Assembly: GCA_963929535.1 (NCBI GenBank)
Contig: CAWVIZ010000014.1
Location: forward strand, 372,001 to 436,000
From: Pullilachnospira sp963929535
GTDB lineage: Bacteria > Bacillota > Clostridia > Lachnospirales > Lachnospiraceae
Length of the DNA stretch: 64,000 nt
Direction: 5' to 3'
Shown: positions 9,927-17,736 of the stretch, piece after piece
Layout of the letters: each line of letters begins with the position of its first letter
Position numbering within the stretch: position 1 is the first letter of the stretch
The notes under the pieces: model-generated
What the model saw: only the letters and a program-made list of their open reading frames with translations
Told to the model about the DNA's origin: nothing
The model's database searches: none
Program-made: the position numbers and the translations under genes

Positions 9927-11558
9927 ATGATTGCAGCAAACAATGTGACCTTACGGATCGGGAAGAAAGCTCTTTTTGAAGATGTGAATATCAAGTTTAC
10001 CGAGGGGAACTGCTACGGTCTGATCGGAGCCAACGGAGCAGGAAAGTCCACTTTTCTGAAGATCCTTTCCGGACAGCTGGAGACCACCAGCGGCGATGTG
10101 ACCATCACTCCCGGCCAGCGGCTTTCCTTCCTGCAGCAGGATCATTTCAAATACGATGCCTACAGTGTGCTGGACACGGTGATCATGGGAAATGCCCGGC
10201 TGTATGAGATCATGAAGGAGAAGGACGCGATCTACGCCAAGGAAAATTTTACCGAGGAGGACGGGATCCGGGCCAGCGAGCTGGAAGGCGAGTTCGCCGA
10301 GATGGACGGCTGGAACGCGGAGTCCGATGCGGAACAGCTTCTGAACGGTCTGGGAATCCCCACGGAGATCCACTATTCGCAGATGGCTGATCTGAACGGA
10401 AATGAAAAGGTAAAGGTTCTTCTGGCGCAGGCCCTGTTCGGGAATCCGGATATCCTGCTTCTGGATGAGCCCACCAACCATCTGGATCTGGACGCCATCG
10501 CCTGGCTGGAGGAGTTCCTGATCAATTTTGAGAATACGGTGATCGTGGTGTCCCACGACCGTTATTTCCTCAATAAAGTCTGCACCCATATCGCGGATAT
10601 CGACTACGGAAAGATCCAGCTTTATGCCGGAAACTATGATTTCTGGTTTGAGTCCAGTCAGCTTCTGATCCGGCAGATGAAGGAAGCCAACCGGAAGAAG
10701 GAGGAGAAGATCAAGGAACTGCAGGAGTTTATCTCCCGGTTCAGCGCCAACGCCTCCAAGTCCAAGCAGGCTACCTCCAGAAAGAAGGCTCTGGAGAAGA
10801 TCCAGCTGGAGGAGATCCGTCCTTCCAGCCGGAAGTATCCCTATATCGACTTCCGTCCCAACAGGGAGATCGGAAATGAAGTGCTGATGGTGGAGAATCT
10901 CAGCAAGACCATCGACGGCGTGAAGGTTCTGGACAATATTTCCTTTACCCTGGGAAGAGAGGATAAGGTGGCCTTTGTGGGCGGCAATGAGCAGGCCAAA
11001 ACCACCCTGTTCCATATCCTGATGGGAGAACTGGAGCCGGATTCCGGAAATTACAAGTGGGGAGTGACCACTTCCCAGGCGTATTTTCCCAAGGACAGCA
11101 CAAAGGAATTTGACAACGAGCTGACCATCGTGGACTGGCTGACCCAGTATTCCGAGATCAAGGATGTCACCTATGTCCGGGGATTTCTGGGACGTATGCT
11201 GTTTGCCGGAGAAGACGGAGTAAAGAAGGTGAAGGTGCTTTCCGGAGGAGAGAAGGTGCGGTGCCTGCTGTCCAAGATGATGATCTCCGGGGCCAATGTG
11301 CTGATACTGGATGAGCCCACCAACCATCTGGATATGGAGTCCATCACAGCGCTGAACAACGGGCTGATCAAATTCCCGGGAGTTCTGCTGTTTGCCTCCC
11401 ATGACCATCAGTTTGTGGAGACAACGGCCAACCGGATCATGGAGATCATGCCGGGCGGCGCTCTGATCGACAAGATCACCACCTATGATGAATATCTGGC
11501 CAGCGATGAGATGGCAAGAAAACGTCAGGTATACCTGATGGAGGAAGAGGATAACTGA
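9927..11558 (+). CDS. ABC-F family ATPase (YbiT/YkpA-like)
   Basis: Cytosolic protein with two ATP-binding cassettes and no membrane segments (543 aa), of the ABC-F group whose members act on ribosomes. NBD1 has Walker A GANGAGKST and Walker B LLLDEPTNHLD. The interdomain linker is charged and helical (about residues 245-300, rich in KKEEKIKEL). NBD2 has LSGGEKVRCLL and ILDEPTNHLD. Two departures from consensus are visible: the NBD1 signature reads LNGNEKVKV rather than LSGGQ, and the NBD2 Walker A reads GGNEQAKTT with the catalytic Lys kept. I recall similar variants in the YbiT/YkpA branch, so they may be family features. It appears to be a single-gene unit with a hairpin terminator after it. 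Confidence 0.9.
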   Translation: MIAANNVTLRIGKKALFEDVNIKFTEGNCYGLIGANGAGKSTFLKILSGQLETTSGDVTITPGQRLSFLQQDHFKYDAYSVLDTVIMGNARLYEIMKEKDAIYAKENFTEEDGIRASELEGEFAEMDGWNAESDAEQLLNGLGIPTEIHYSQMADLNGNEKVKVLLAQALFGNPDILLLDEPTNHLDLDAIAWLEEFLINFENTVIVVSHDRYFLNKVCTHIADIDYGKIQLYAGNYDFWFESSQLLIRQMKEANRKKEEKIKELQEFISRFSANASKSKQATSRKKALEKIQLEEIRPSSRKYPYIDFRPNREIGNEVLMVENLSKTIDGVKVLDNISFTLGREDKVAFVGGNEQAKTTLFHILMGELEPDSGNYKWGVTTSQAYFPKDSTKEFDNELTIVDWLTQYSEIKDVTYVRGFLGRMLFAGEDGVKKVKVLSGGEKVRCLLSKMMISGANVLILDEPTNHLDMESITALNNGLIKFPGVLLFASHDHQFVETTANRIMEIMPGGALIDKITTYDEYLASDEMARKRQVYLMEEEDN

Positions 11559-11573
11559 GAAGAGGAAAAACAC

Positions 11574-11607
11574 AAGGGACTTGCGGCGGATCTGCCGCAG
11601 GTCCCTT
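11574..11607 (+). terminator. Hairpin terminator after the ABC-F gene
   Basis: Long stem AAGGGACTTGCGGC/GCCGCAGGTCCCTT with a 6-nt loop and one mismatch. The T run after it is weak (TTGGCTGCGTTTT). Confidence 0.6.
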
Positions 11608-11671
11608 GGCTGCGTTTTGGGATAATGAAAGAAACGTTCATATGTTCAAAAATAGAAAGTGAGAGAGAATT

Positions 11672-12451
11672 ATGACAGAATGGCTGAATATACTGGCGGA
11701 AATGATCCGTCATAATCTTTGGATCGCACCGGTGCTGTGCATCGTGGCGGGGATCATCACGTCCTTTACCCCCTGTTCCCTGTCCAGTATCCCCATGATC
11801 ATCGCATATATCGGAGGATCGGCCCGGCAGGATACCAGAAAGGCCTTCCGGCTGTCCCTGACAATGGCGGCGGGACTGTCCCTGACATTCATTGTGTTCG
11901 GATCCCTGGCATCGGTGATCGGCCACTATATGCACGAGATCGGGAAGTGGTGGTATGTTTTTCTGGGACTGGTGATGGTGCTGATGGCACTGCAGATCTG
12001 GGGGGTGATACAGATCATACCGGATCCCTCCCATCATCACCATGAGCACGGAAAGGACTGCGGCTGCGGAGAGGAGGGAGGAGACTGCTGCGGGGATCCC
12101 CATCAGGAGCATATGCCGAAGATCACCCGGAAAGGATACGTGGGGGCCTTTACTGCCGGTATCTTAAGCGGAGCCTTTGCGTCCCACTGCGCCACGCCGG
12201 TGATGATCGCCCTGCTGGCCATAGCCGCCCAGTCGGGGAGCACCCTGTGGGGGATCTTCCTGCTGGCTCTGTACGCAGTGGGGCACAGCTTTCTGATCAT
12301 TGCGGCGGGAACCAGCTACAGCGTTGTGGAGCGGTGGATGTATGATCCCAAATACGCCAGGATCAGCCTGGTGCTGAGAAAAGTGATGGGATTTGTGATC
12401 CTGTGCATCGGAATCGCCATGATGTACCTGGCATTTTTCTATGAGGCGTAG
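11672..12451 (+). CDS. CcdA-like thiol-transfer membrane protein with a His/Cys-rich loop
   Basis: Integral membrane protein of the CcdA/DsbD-beta family (259 aa, about six membrane segments), which moves reducing power from cytosolic thioredoxin across the membrane. The paired family cysteines are in FTPCSLSSIP (Cys near 35) and SHCATPVMIA (about 174). Between membrane segments 3 and 4 is an unusual hydrophilic loop (about residues 119-147) with HHHHEHGKDCGCG, DCCGDPHQEH and further acidic residues, which looks metal-binding. GAGAGAG precedes the ATG. No cytochrome c maturation gene or thioredoxin partner is adjacent, so its client is unknown. It could serve metal homeostasis or an extracytoplasmic peroxidase; this is inference. 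Confidence 0.82.
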   Translation: MTEWLNILAEMIRHNLWIAPVLCIVAGIITSFTPCSLSSIPMIIAYIGGSARQDTRKAFRLSLTMAAGLSLTFIVFGSLASVIGHYMHEIGKWWYVFLGLVMVLMALQIWGVIQIIPDPSHHHHEHGKDCGCGEEGGDCCGDPHQEHMPKITRKGYVGAFTAGILSGAFASHCATPVMIALLAIAAQSGSTLWGIFLLALYAVGHSFLIIAAGTSYSVVERWMYDPKYARISLVLRKVMGFVILCIGIAMMYLAFFYEA

Positions 12452-12556
12452 GCAGCGGCCGTATCGCCCCGTGGGCCTGGGAGGCTTTGTGCGTCCGTCT
12501 TTACGGAGCGCTGCCTATGCGGAGTCCCTCTGAGGATGCGAGGCGTTTCGCCCACA

Positions 12557-12615
12557 GCAAAAGACCCATCCTGACAGCTGCAGGTAAATCTGCGCCGGCC
12601 GGATGGGTCTTTTGC
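12557..12615. terminator. Bidirectional terminator between convergent genes
   Basis: A perfect 15-bp inverted repeat GCAAAAGACCCATCC (12557-12571) and GGATGGGTCTTTTGC (12601-12615). It gives a T-rich tail on both strands and sits between the ccdA-like gene (+) and the acetyltransferase gene (-). Confidence 0.8.
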
Positions 12616-12630
12616 TTATGGGCTGTACTG

Positions 12631-13287
12631 TCAGGGATGGAATTCTCTGCAGCAGGTTTCCAGAATCCGGAAGAACTTCTCCGCATGATATCCATCGTTC
12701 ACCGCATGGTGGAACTCCACTGTAACAGGCATTTTTATACGTCCGTCCTGGGTTTCATGGTATTTTCCCACCATGACAAACGGGATATAACTGATGTTGG
12801 ATGTTCCGTAATTGGTAAAGGCGTCGGGCTTGGAATAGGAGAGTCCCGTAAATACAGTGTTGGGCATGATGGAGATATGTACATTGTCCATGGTGCCGCT
12901 TTTGTCAAAGTACAGGCTGTCTCCTTCCTCCGCTTTCGCCTTGTCCTCCAGAAAACTGGAGTAAAACCGGGAAAAATCCTCCTCCCAGAGGGTTTTCTGG
13001 TGGGTGAACAGGTGATTGCTGTGGGTCCGCATCACCGTGTAATGGGCGTTGACCTGATCCCAGAACCCCACTTTATCGTACATCCGGCAGTACCGGTAGT
13101 TTATATCCGAATTCACTGCCTTTGTGATGCAGTAGCAGATGGAAGGATAGAACTTCCAGCCGTTTTGCCGGATGGTATGAAGAAATTCCGTGATATCCAG
13201 CTCTACGGTCATGCAGTAGAGATATCCGTGGAAATGCTCATAAATCTCTGCACGGTCCCAGCTTTCATAATCGATCAGATGAAACAT
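12631..13287 (-). CDS. Chloramphenicol acetyltransferase-like protein (CatA fold)
   Basis: Trimeric CoA-dependent O-acetyltransferase family (218 aa, the usual CAT length). The catalytic motif is intact: FHHAVNDGYHAEKF near the C-terminus carries the HHxxxDG active-site His. The N-terminus (YESWDRAEIYEHF), GWKFYPSICYCITKAVN and the GYWD-like GFWDQVNAHYTV segment also fit. In gut Clostridia many chromosomal CAT-like proteins are not proven to confer resistance, so the substrate is unknown. It starts 17 nt after nagB on the same strand, so it is probably co-transcribed with nagB, which is an odd pairing for a resistance gene. No mobile-element signs surround it. Confidence 0.88.
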   Translation of the reverse strand: MFHLIDYESWDRAEIYEHFHGYLYCMTVELDITEFLHTIRQNGWKFYPSICYCITKAVNSDINYRYCRMYDKVGFWDQVNAHYTVMRTHSNHLFTHQKTLWEEDFSRFYSSFLEDKAKAEEGDSLYFDKSGTMDNVHISIMPNTVFTGLSYSKPDAFTNYGTSNISYIPFVMVGKYHETQDGRIKMPVTVEFHHAVNDGYHAEKFFRILETCCREFHP

Positions 13288-13304
13288 GGCTATCCCTTTC
13301 TGCC

Positions 13305-14030
13305 TTACAGCAGAGCGCCGGCTTCCTCGTCCACTACCACAGTCACATCCGGATGGAGCTGCAGGATGGAGGCGGGCACCTGAGGAACAATGGGACCGAA
13401 GAAGGCTTTTTTCACGATCTCGGCTTTGTCCTTTCCGCTGGCTACAAGAAGGATCTTTTTGGCCTTCATGATCGTTCCGATTCCCATGGTGTAGGCCTGG
13501 GTGGGAACATCCTCGATCTTCTGGAAGAAACGGGCATTGGCCTTGATGGTGCTCTCAGTCAGATCCACGCAGTGGGTGGTTTTGGGAAAGTCATCAGCCG
13601 GCTCGTTAAAGCCGATATGGCCGTTGTGTCCCAGTCCCAGAAGCTGCAGGTCGATACCGCCGTAGCTGTCCACGATAGCCTCGTAATCGGAGCATGCCTT
13701 CTGGGCATCCGGTTCGGTTCCGTCCGGTACATGGGTGTTCTCCAGCTGGATATTCACATGCTTGAACAGATTGTTCATCATAAAATAATAGTAGCTCTGA
13801 TCATTGTCATGGGTCAGTCCCCGGTACTCATCCAGGTTTACCGTATTCACCTGGGAAAAATCCAGATCGCCCTTATTGTACCACTCCACCAGCTTCTGAT
13901 AGGTACCGATGGGTGTGGAGCCTGTGGCCAGACCCAGCACACAGTCCGGCTTGGTGATGATCTGGGCGGAAATGATGTTGGCCGCTTTCCGGCTCATGTC
14001 CTGGTAATCTTTTGTCTTGATGATCCTCAT
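13305..14030 (-). CDS. nagB: Glucosamine-6-phosphate deaminase
   Basis: Cytosolic enzyme converting glucosamine-6-phosphate to fructose-6-phosphate and ammonia, the step feeding amino sugars into glycolysis. It is 241 aa, normal for Bacillota NagB. Family blocks are intact: GLATGSTPIGTYQ near residue 33, VNLDEYRGL, the LGLGHNGHIGFNEP active-site loop near 133, and ATGSG-type phosphate contacts towards the end (VASGKDKAEI). It is read after the AraC regulator (101-nt gap) and before the CAT-like gene. No nagA lies next to it. The nahK-like kinase and nucleotidyltransferase divergent to this group also handle amino sugars, which may make this a small amino-sugar region. Confidence 0.96.
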   Translation of the reverse strand: MRIIKTKDYQDMSRKAANIISAQIITKPDCVLGLATGSTPIGTYQKLVEWYNKGDLDFSQVNTVNLDEYRGLTHDNDQSYYYFMMNNLFKHVNIQLENTHVPDGTEPDAQKACSDYEAIVDSYGGIDLQLLGLGHNGHIGFNEPADDFPKTTHCVDLTESTIKANARFFQKIEDVPTQAYTMGIGTIMKAKKILLVASGKDKAEIVKKAFFGPIVPQVPASILQLHPDVTVVVDEEAGALL

Positions 14031-14130
14031 ACTTGTGATCCCCCTTGGAAATTAATGGCAGCAGTTCTATAATAAAACGGCTGCTGTTACTACTAAGCTA
14101 CTCCATCCGCAGGAAAAAAGCAACCCCCAG

Positions 14131-15018
14131 TTAATCCGAAAGCGCTTTGATGGAGGAAGAATACTCAGACGGCGTCATTCCGGTCAGCTTCCGGAACTGC
14201 CGGGAAAAATAATGGATGGAAGTATATCCCAGATAATCCGCGATCTGAGTAAAATTCATCTCATTGCTGCGGATCAGTTCCTTGGCCGCCGAAATCTTCA
14301 TGCTGCAGAAATAGTCGATGACACCGCACCCCTGCTGAGCCCGGAAGATCTTCTGCAGGTGAGAACGGCCGATCAGGTTGTCCTGGCAGATCTGCTGGAT
14401 AGTGATCTTTTCCCGCACATGTTCCTCCAGATATCCCAGGATCCGGCGATACGTCTCCAGATCGCTGCGCAGTTTGTTGGTTTTGGTAAACTGTCCGGAC
14501 GCGGCGGACCGGGGCTGGTTCCGCAGAAGTCCGATCAGAAGCTGCTCCAGACAGATCTTGATCAGCTGCTCCGAGCCGAAAGCCTGGGGAGTGGCCCGTT
14601 CCATCCTGGTCAGATAGGGGTTGTCAAAGGGCGGAAGAAATGCCTTCCGGGCTTCCGAGATGATCTGCGCCAGAAGCTGCCGTTCCCGATCCCCCACAGT
14701 CCACAGGGCATTTTCAAAGAAACGCATGGCCGGGGAGCGGCAGGAAAAGGAGATCACCACCAGATTGGGAGCGGACTTTCCTGTGGCCTTTACGCTGTGA
14801 AATTCGTTGGGCTTATGGAAAATGATCTCCCCTTTCTGCAGAAGATAGGTTTCCGTCCGGGCCTGTACCATCACTTCCCCTTTATCAACGCAGAGAAATT
14901 CCCAGAAATCGTGGGATTCCCCTTCAAAGGAAAAATCGTTCATATATTCAAAATAGTGAACGGTAACGATCTCCTCCACATCCAGATCTACCTGAAGCCT
15001 TACCGGACAATACCCCAT
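14131..15018 (-). CDS. AraC-family transcriptional regulator
   Basis: DNA-binding regulator with an N-terminal cupin sensor domain and a C-terminal AraC double helix-turn-helix (295 aa from this start). The cupin part includes HDFWEFLCVDKGEV and HKPNEFHSVKA. The C-terminal part includes the HTH region IQQICQDNLIGRSHLQKIFR and FTQIADYLGYTSIHYFSRQF. The start at 15018 is chosen because AGGAGGG lies just upstream on the minus strand; an earlier ATG at 15126 adds a hydrophobic stretch without an RBS. It reads towards nagB and may control nagB and the acetyltransferase gene, or sugar genes elsewhere. The ligand is unknown but is probably a sugar, as for most cupin-AraC regulators. Confidence 0.92.
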   Translation of the reverse strand: MGYCPVRLQVDLDVEEIVTVHYFEYMNDFSFEGESHDFWEFLCVDKGEVMVQARTETYLLQKGEIIFHKPNEFHSVKATGKSAPNLVVISFSCRSPAMRFFENALWTVGDRERQLLAQIISEARKAFLPPFDNPYLTRMERATPQAFGSEQLIKICLEQLLIGLLRNQPRSAASGQFTKTNKLRSDLETYRRILGYLEEHVREKITIQQICQDNLIGRSHLQKIFRAQQGCGVIDYFCSMKISAAKELIRSNEMNFTQIADYLGYTSIHYFSRQFRKLTGMTPSEYSSSIKALSD

Positions 15019-15247
15019 AAAGCTGCCCTCCTGACCGTCTTTTGTATTCTGTATAAAGTATACCCCTAAAACGGGGAAAAGGGAAGAAGGAAAAAGGGAA
15101 TAAAGAAACGATAGTGCAAATAACACCGAATATAATCTAAATATTTCTATAAAGACCAGGCTTATAATGAAAAACGCAGGAAGGGCAAACAGGAAAGCCG
15201 GAAGGCCGAAGAGTTACATAAAAAGCTGCAGAGCGGGAAGATAAGGC

Positions 15248-15276
15248 TGGGCAAACCGTGAAGGCTGTTTTATAAT
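15248..15276 (+). promoter_or_regulatory. Possible promoter for the nucleotidyltransferase-kinase pair
   Basis: TGGGCA (15248-15253), a 17-bp spacer and TATAAT (15271-15276). Another TATAAT is at 15163-15168. If used, the transcript would carry the 15298-15440 inverted-repeat element in its leader. A degenerate copy of the dispersed repeat (GAAAGCCGGAAGGCCGAAG...GTTAC) lies nearby at 15193-15217. Confidence 0.35.
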
Positions 15277-15297
15277 GAAACAGAAGGTCCCGGGTAA

Positions 15298-15440
15298 GTT
15301 ACAGTTCAGCTTTCAACTGTCCCGCGAGGTGTCACGCTGCATTTGCAGCGGGATCCCGAGGCTTGCGGGCACCAGGCTGCGGGAAACGCAGCCTGTGTGC
15401 ATGCTTTTGTGACAGTGAAGCCGGAAGGCTGAACTGTAAC
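15298..15440. repeat. Inverted-repeat-bounded element (MITE-like)
   Basis: The left end GTTACAGTTCAGC and right end GCTGAACTGTAAC are a perfect 13-bp terminal inverted repeat, and CCCGGG-like bases continue the symmetry outside. Just inside, CAACTGTCCCGC (left) and GTGACAGTGAAG (right) are the two arms of the dispersed palindrome family. The core has internal hairpins (GCTGCATTTGCAGC, GGCTGCGGGAAACGCAGCC). It has no coding capacity. It lies in the 549-nt gap between araC and the nucleotidyltransferase gene. Confidence 0.7.
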
Positions 15441-15567
15441 CCGGGAAAGCCCCAGGAAGCGGCAGCGCGGTATCCGCGGGTCAGCGGCGTCCGGGCGCGG
15501 ACTTTCAAAAATGAATCATTTGGAGATTCCGGAGCCCTGCAGGTTCCGGCTTTGGGAGGAAAAGAGA

Positions 15568-16488
15568 ATGAAAAAACCAGTATTAGTGATTATGGCAGCA
15601 GGAATGGGCAGCCGCTACGGCGGTCTCAAGCAGATCGATCCGGTGGATCCCCAGGGACACATTATTATGGATTTTTCCCTGTATGACGCGAAAAAGGCCG
15701 GATTCGAGAAGGTGGTATTTATCATCAAGAAGGAGAATGAAGCGGATTTCCGGGAGAGGATCGGAGACAGGATCAGCAGGATCATGGACGTATCCTATGT
15801 GTTCCAGGATCTGAACAATATTCCGGAGGGGTATCAGGTGCCGGAAGGAAGAGTAAAGCCCTGGGGAACCGGCCATGCGGTGCTGAGCTGTCTGGGATGT
15901 GTGGATGCTCCCTTTGCGGTGATCAATGCGGATGATTATTACGGAAGCCATGCCTTTCAGGTGATCTACGATTTTCTCACCACCCATCAGGACGATGAAA
16001 AATATCACTACACGATGGTGGGCTACATTCTGGAGAACACCCTGACGGAGAACGGCCATGTGGCCAGAGGGGTATGCGAGACCGATGAGAACGGCTATTT
16101 GTTGGGAATCCATGAGAGAACCCATATTGAGCGCCGGGGAGACATCACCGCATACACCGAGGATGACGGGGCTACCTGGGTGGAGATCCCGGAAGGAAGC
16201 ACCGTTTCCATGAATATGTGGGGATTTACCGAGAGCATGCTGGGAGAGCTGAAAGACCGTTTCGGGGAATTTCTTGCGGACGCGCTGAAGAACAATCCGC
16301 TGAAGGGCGAATATTTCCTGCCTTCCGTGGTGGGAGAACTGCTGGAAGAAGGAAAAGCGGATGTAAAGGTGCTGAAATCCACAGACAAGTGGTATGGAGT
16401 AACATATAAAGAAGACAAACCGGTGGTGGAGGCCGCTATCCGCAAACTGAAGGCGGATGGTCTGTACCCGGAGAATTTATGGGGGTAA
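15568..16488 (+). CDS. Sugar-1-phosphate nucleotidyltransferase
   Basis: Cytosolic NTP-transferase-fold enzyme (306 aa) joining a nucleoside triphosphate to a sugar 1-phosphate. The nucleotide-binding signature LVIMAAGMGSRYGGLKQ starts at residue 5, and the metal-binding region VINADDYYG is near 115. GGGAGGAAAAG precedes the ATG at 15568; an earlier in-frame ATG at 15511 lacks such a site. It is followed 4 nt later by the NahK-like kinase. The pairing of a nucleotidyltransferase with an N-acetylhexosamine 1-kinase matches the lacto-N-biose/galacto-N-biose pathway of bifidobacteria, where the two give UDP-GlcNAc or UDP-GalNAc. The exact sugar is inferred from that pairing. No GH112 phosphorylase is present here. 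Confidence 0.85.
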   Translation: MKKPVLVIMAAGMGSRYGGLKQIDPVDPQGHIIMDFSLYDAKKAGFEKVVFIIKKENEADFRERIGDRISRIMDVSYVFQDLNNIPEGYQVPEGRVKPWGTGHAVLSCLGCVDAPFAVINADDYYGSHAFQVIYDFLTTHQDDEKYHYTMVGYILENTLTENGHVARGVCETDENGYLLGIHERTHIERRGDITAYTEDDGATWVEIPEGSTVSMNMWGFTESMLGELKDRFGEFLADALKNNPLKGEYFLPSVVGELLEEGKADVKVLKSTDKWYGVTYKEDKPVVEAAIRKLKADGLYPENLWG

Positions 16489-16492
16489 GAAC

Positions 16493-17587
16493 ATGGAGGC
16501 ATTTGAAAGTTACCAGGTGATCAGTCAGTTTCCGCTGGAGGGAACACTTCTGGAGGCGGTTCCTTACGGAAGCGGCCATATCAATGATACATACAGGCTC
16601 ACCTTTGGGGAGAACGGAAAGCAGAAGCAGTACATTCTGCAGAGGATCAATAACGAGATTTTCCGGAATCCGGATGAGCTGATGGAGAATATTGTTCAGG
16701 TCACCCGTTTTCTGACCGAAAAGATCCGCAGGCAGGGAGGAAATCCCGACCGGGAAACCCTGCAGGTGATCCCTGCCCTGGACGGAGCACCCTACTACAG
16801 AGAGCCGGAGGGGCGCTGCTGGAGAGTATATCCTTTTATCACGGATTCCGTCAGCTATGACCTGGCAGAAAACGCCCAGGATTTCAGGCGGAGCGGCTAT
16901 GCCTTTGGAAACTTTCAATATCTGCTGGCGGATTTTCCGGCGGCAAAACTCCATGAGACGATTCCGAATTTCCATAATACCGCCGACAGATTCGCCAATT
17001 TTAAAAAGGCGGTGGAGGCGGACGCGATGGGAAGGGCGTCACAGGTGCAGGAGGAGATCCGGTTTGTGATGGAAAGAGAGCAGGACTGTCACTTCTTTGG
17101 TGATCTGCTGGCCGCGGGAGAGCTTCCGCTTCGGGTTACCCACAACGATACCAAGCTGAACAATGTGCTGTTTGACCGCAGGACGGGAAGAGCCATGTGC
17201 GTGATAGACCTGGATACGGTGATGCCGGGATTTGCGGCTCATGATTTCGGAGACGCCATCCGGTTCGGCGCCAGCACTGCGCTGGAGGACGAGAAGGACC
17301 TGTCCAGGGTTTCCTGTGATCTGAAACTTTTTGAGGCGTATTTTGACGGCTTCATGGAAGGATGCAGGGGTGCCCTGACCAGAAGAGAGGTGGAAACCCT
17401 TCCCATGGGAGCCAGGATCATGACTCTGGAATGCGGCATGCGCTTTCTCACCGATTATCTGGAGGGAGATACCTACTTTAAGATCCATTATCCGGAGCAC
17501 AATCTGGACCGTACCCGCACCCAATTAAAGCTGGTGAAGGACATGGAAGAAAAATGGGAGGCCATGGCCGCCATCGTCAAAAAGTGA
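16493..17587 (+). CDS. NahK-like N-acetylhexosamine 1-kinase (APH-fold)
   Basis: Aminoglycoside-phosphotransferase-fold anomeric sugar kinase (364 aa). The N-lobe has YGSGHINDTYRL near residue 25, a motif I associate with NahK. The catalytic loop is RVTHNDTKLNNVLFD and the metal site VIDLDTVMPG, followed by HDFGDAIRFGAS. It is predicted to phosphorylate GlcNAc/GalNAc (or a related hexose) at C1, with the product used by the preceding nucleotidyltransferase; the 4-nt gap indicates co-translation. The start at 16493 is preceded by GGGGGTAAG. A strong terminator closes the two-gene operon. Antibiotic phosphotransferase activity is unlikely given this context. Confidence 0.85.
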   Translation: MEAFESYQVISQFPLEGTLLEAVPYGSGHINDTYRLTFGENGKQKQYILQRINNEIFRNPDELMENIVQVTRFLTEKIRRQGGNPDRETLQVIPALDGAPYYREPEGRCWRVYPFITDSVSYDLAENAQDFRRSGYAFGNFQYLLADFPAAKLHETIPNFHNTADRFANFKKAVEADAMGRASQVQEEIRFVMEREQDCHFFGDLLAAGELPLRVTHNDTKLNNVLFDRRTGRAMCVIDLDTVMPGFAAHDFGDAIRFGASTALEDEKDLSRVSCDLKLFEAYFDGFMEGCRGALTRREVETLPMGARIMTLECGMRFLTDYLEGDTYFKIHYPEHNLDRTRTQLKLVKDMEEKWEAMAAIVKK

Positions 17588-17591
17588 TACC

Positions 17592-17620
17592 AGCCGGCTG
17601 CGTAAGCCGGCTTGTTTTTT
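17592..17620 (+). terminator. Rho-independent terminator
   Basis: Stem AGCCGGC/GCCGGCT with a 7-nt loop, followed by TTGTTTTTTT. It ends the nucleotidyltransferase-kinase operon. Confidence 0.85.
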
Positions 17621-17653
17621 TAGAAAAACATTCCGGGTTTTTGTCCCAAAAAA

Positions 17654-17682
17654 TAGACAGGATTCGGAAAGCGTGCTATAAT
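17654..17682 (+). promoter_or_regulatory. Promoter of the PFOR gene
   Basis: TAGACA (17654-17659), a 17-bp spacer and TATAAT (17677-17682) with an extended TGC just before the -10. It lies 55 nt upstream of the PFOR start. AAGGAGGAATA is the ribosome site. Confidence 0.8.
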
Positions 17683-17736
17683 AACTCACAGGGTTAAAAT
17701 TTAGTTTTTTAATTCAAGTCAAGGAGGAATAAACAA

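Noticed and set aside
12487..13383. Plus-strand 298-codon frame opposite the CAT-like gene
   Set aside because: It is antisense to the CAT-like gene with its catalytic motif and passes through the bidirectional terminator.
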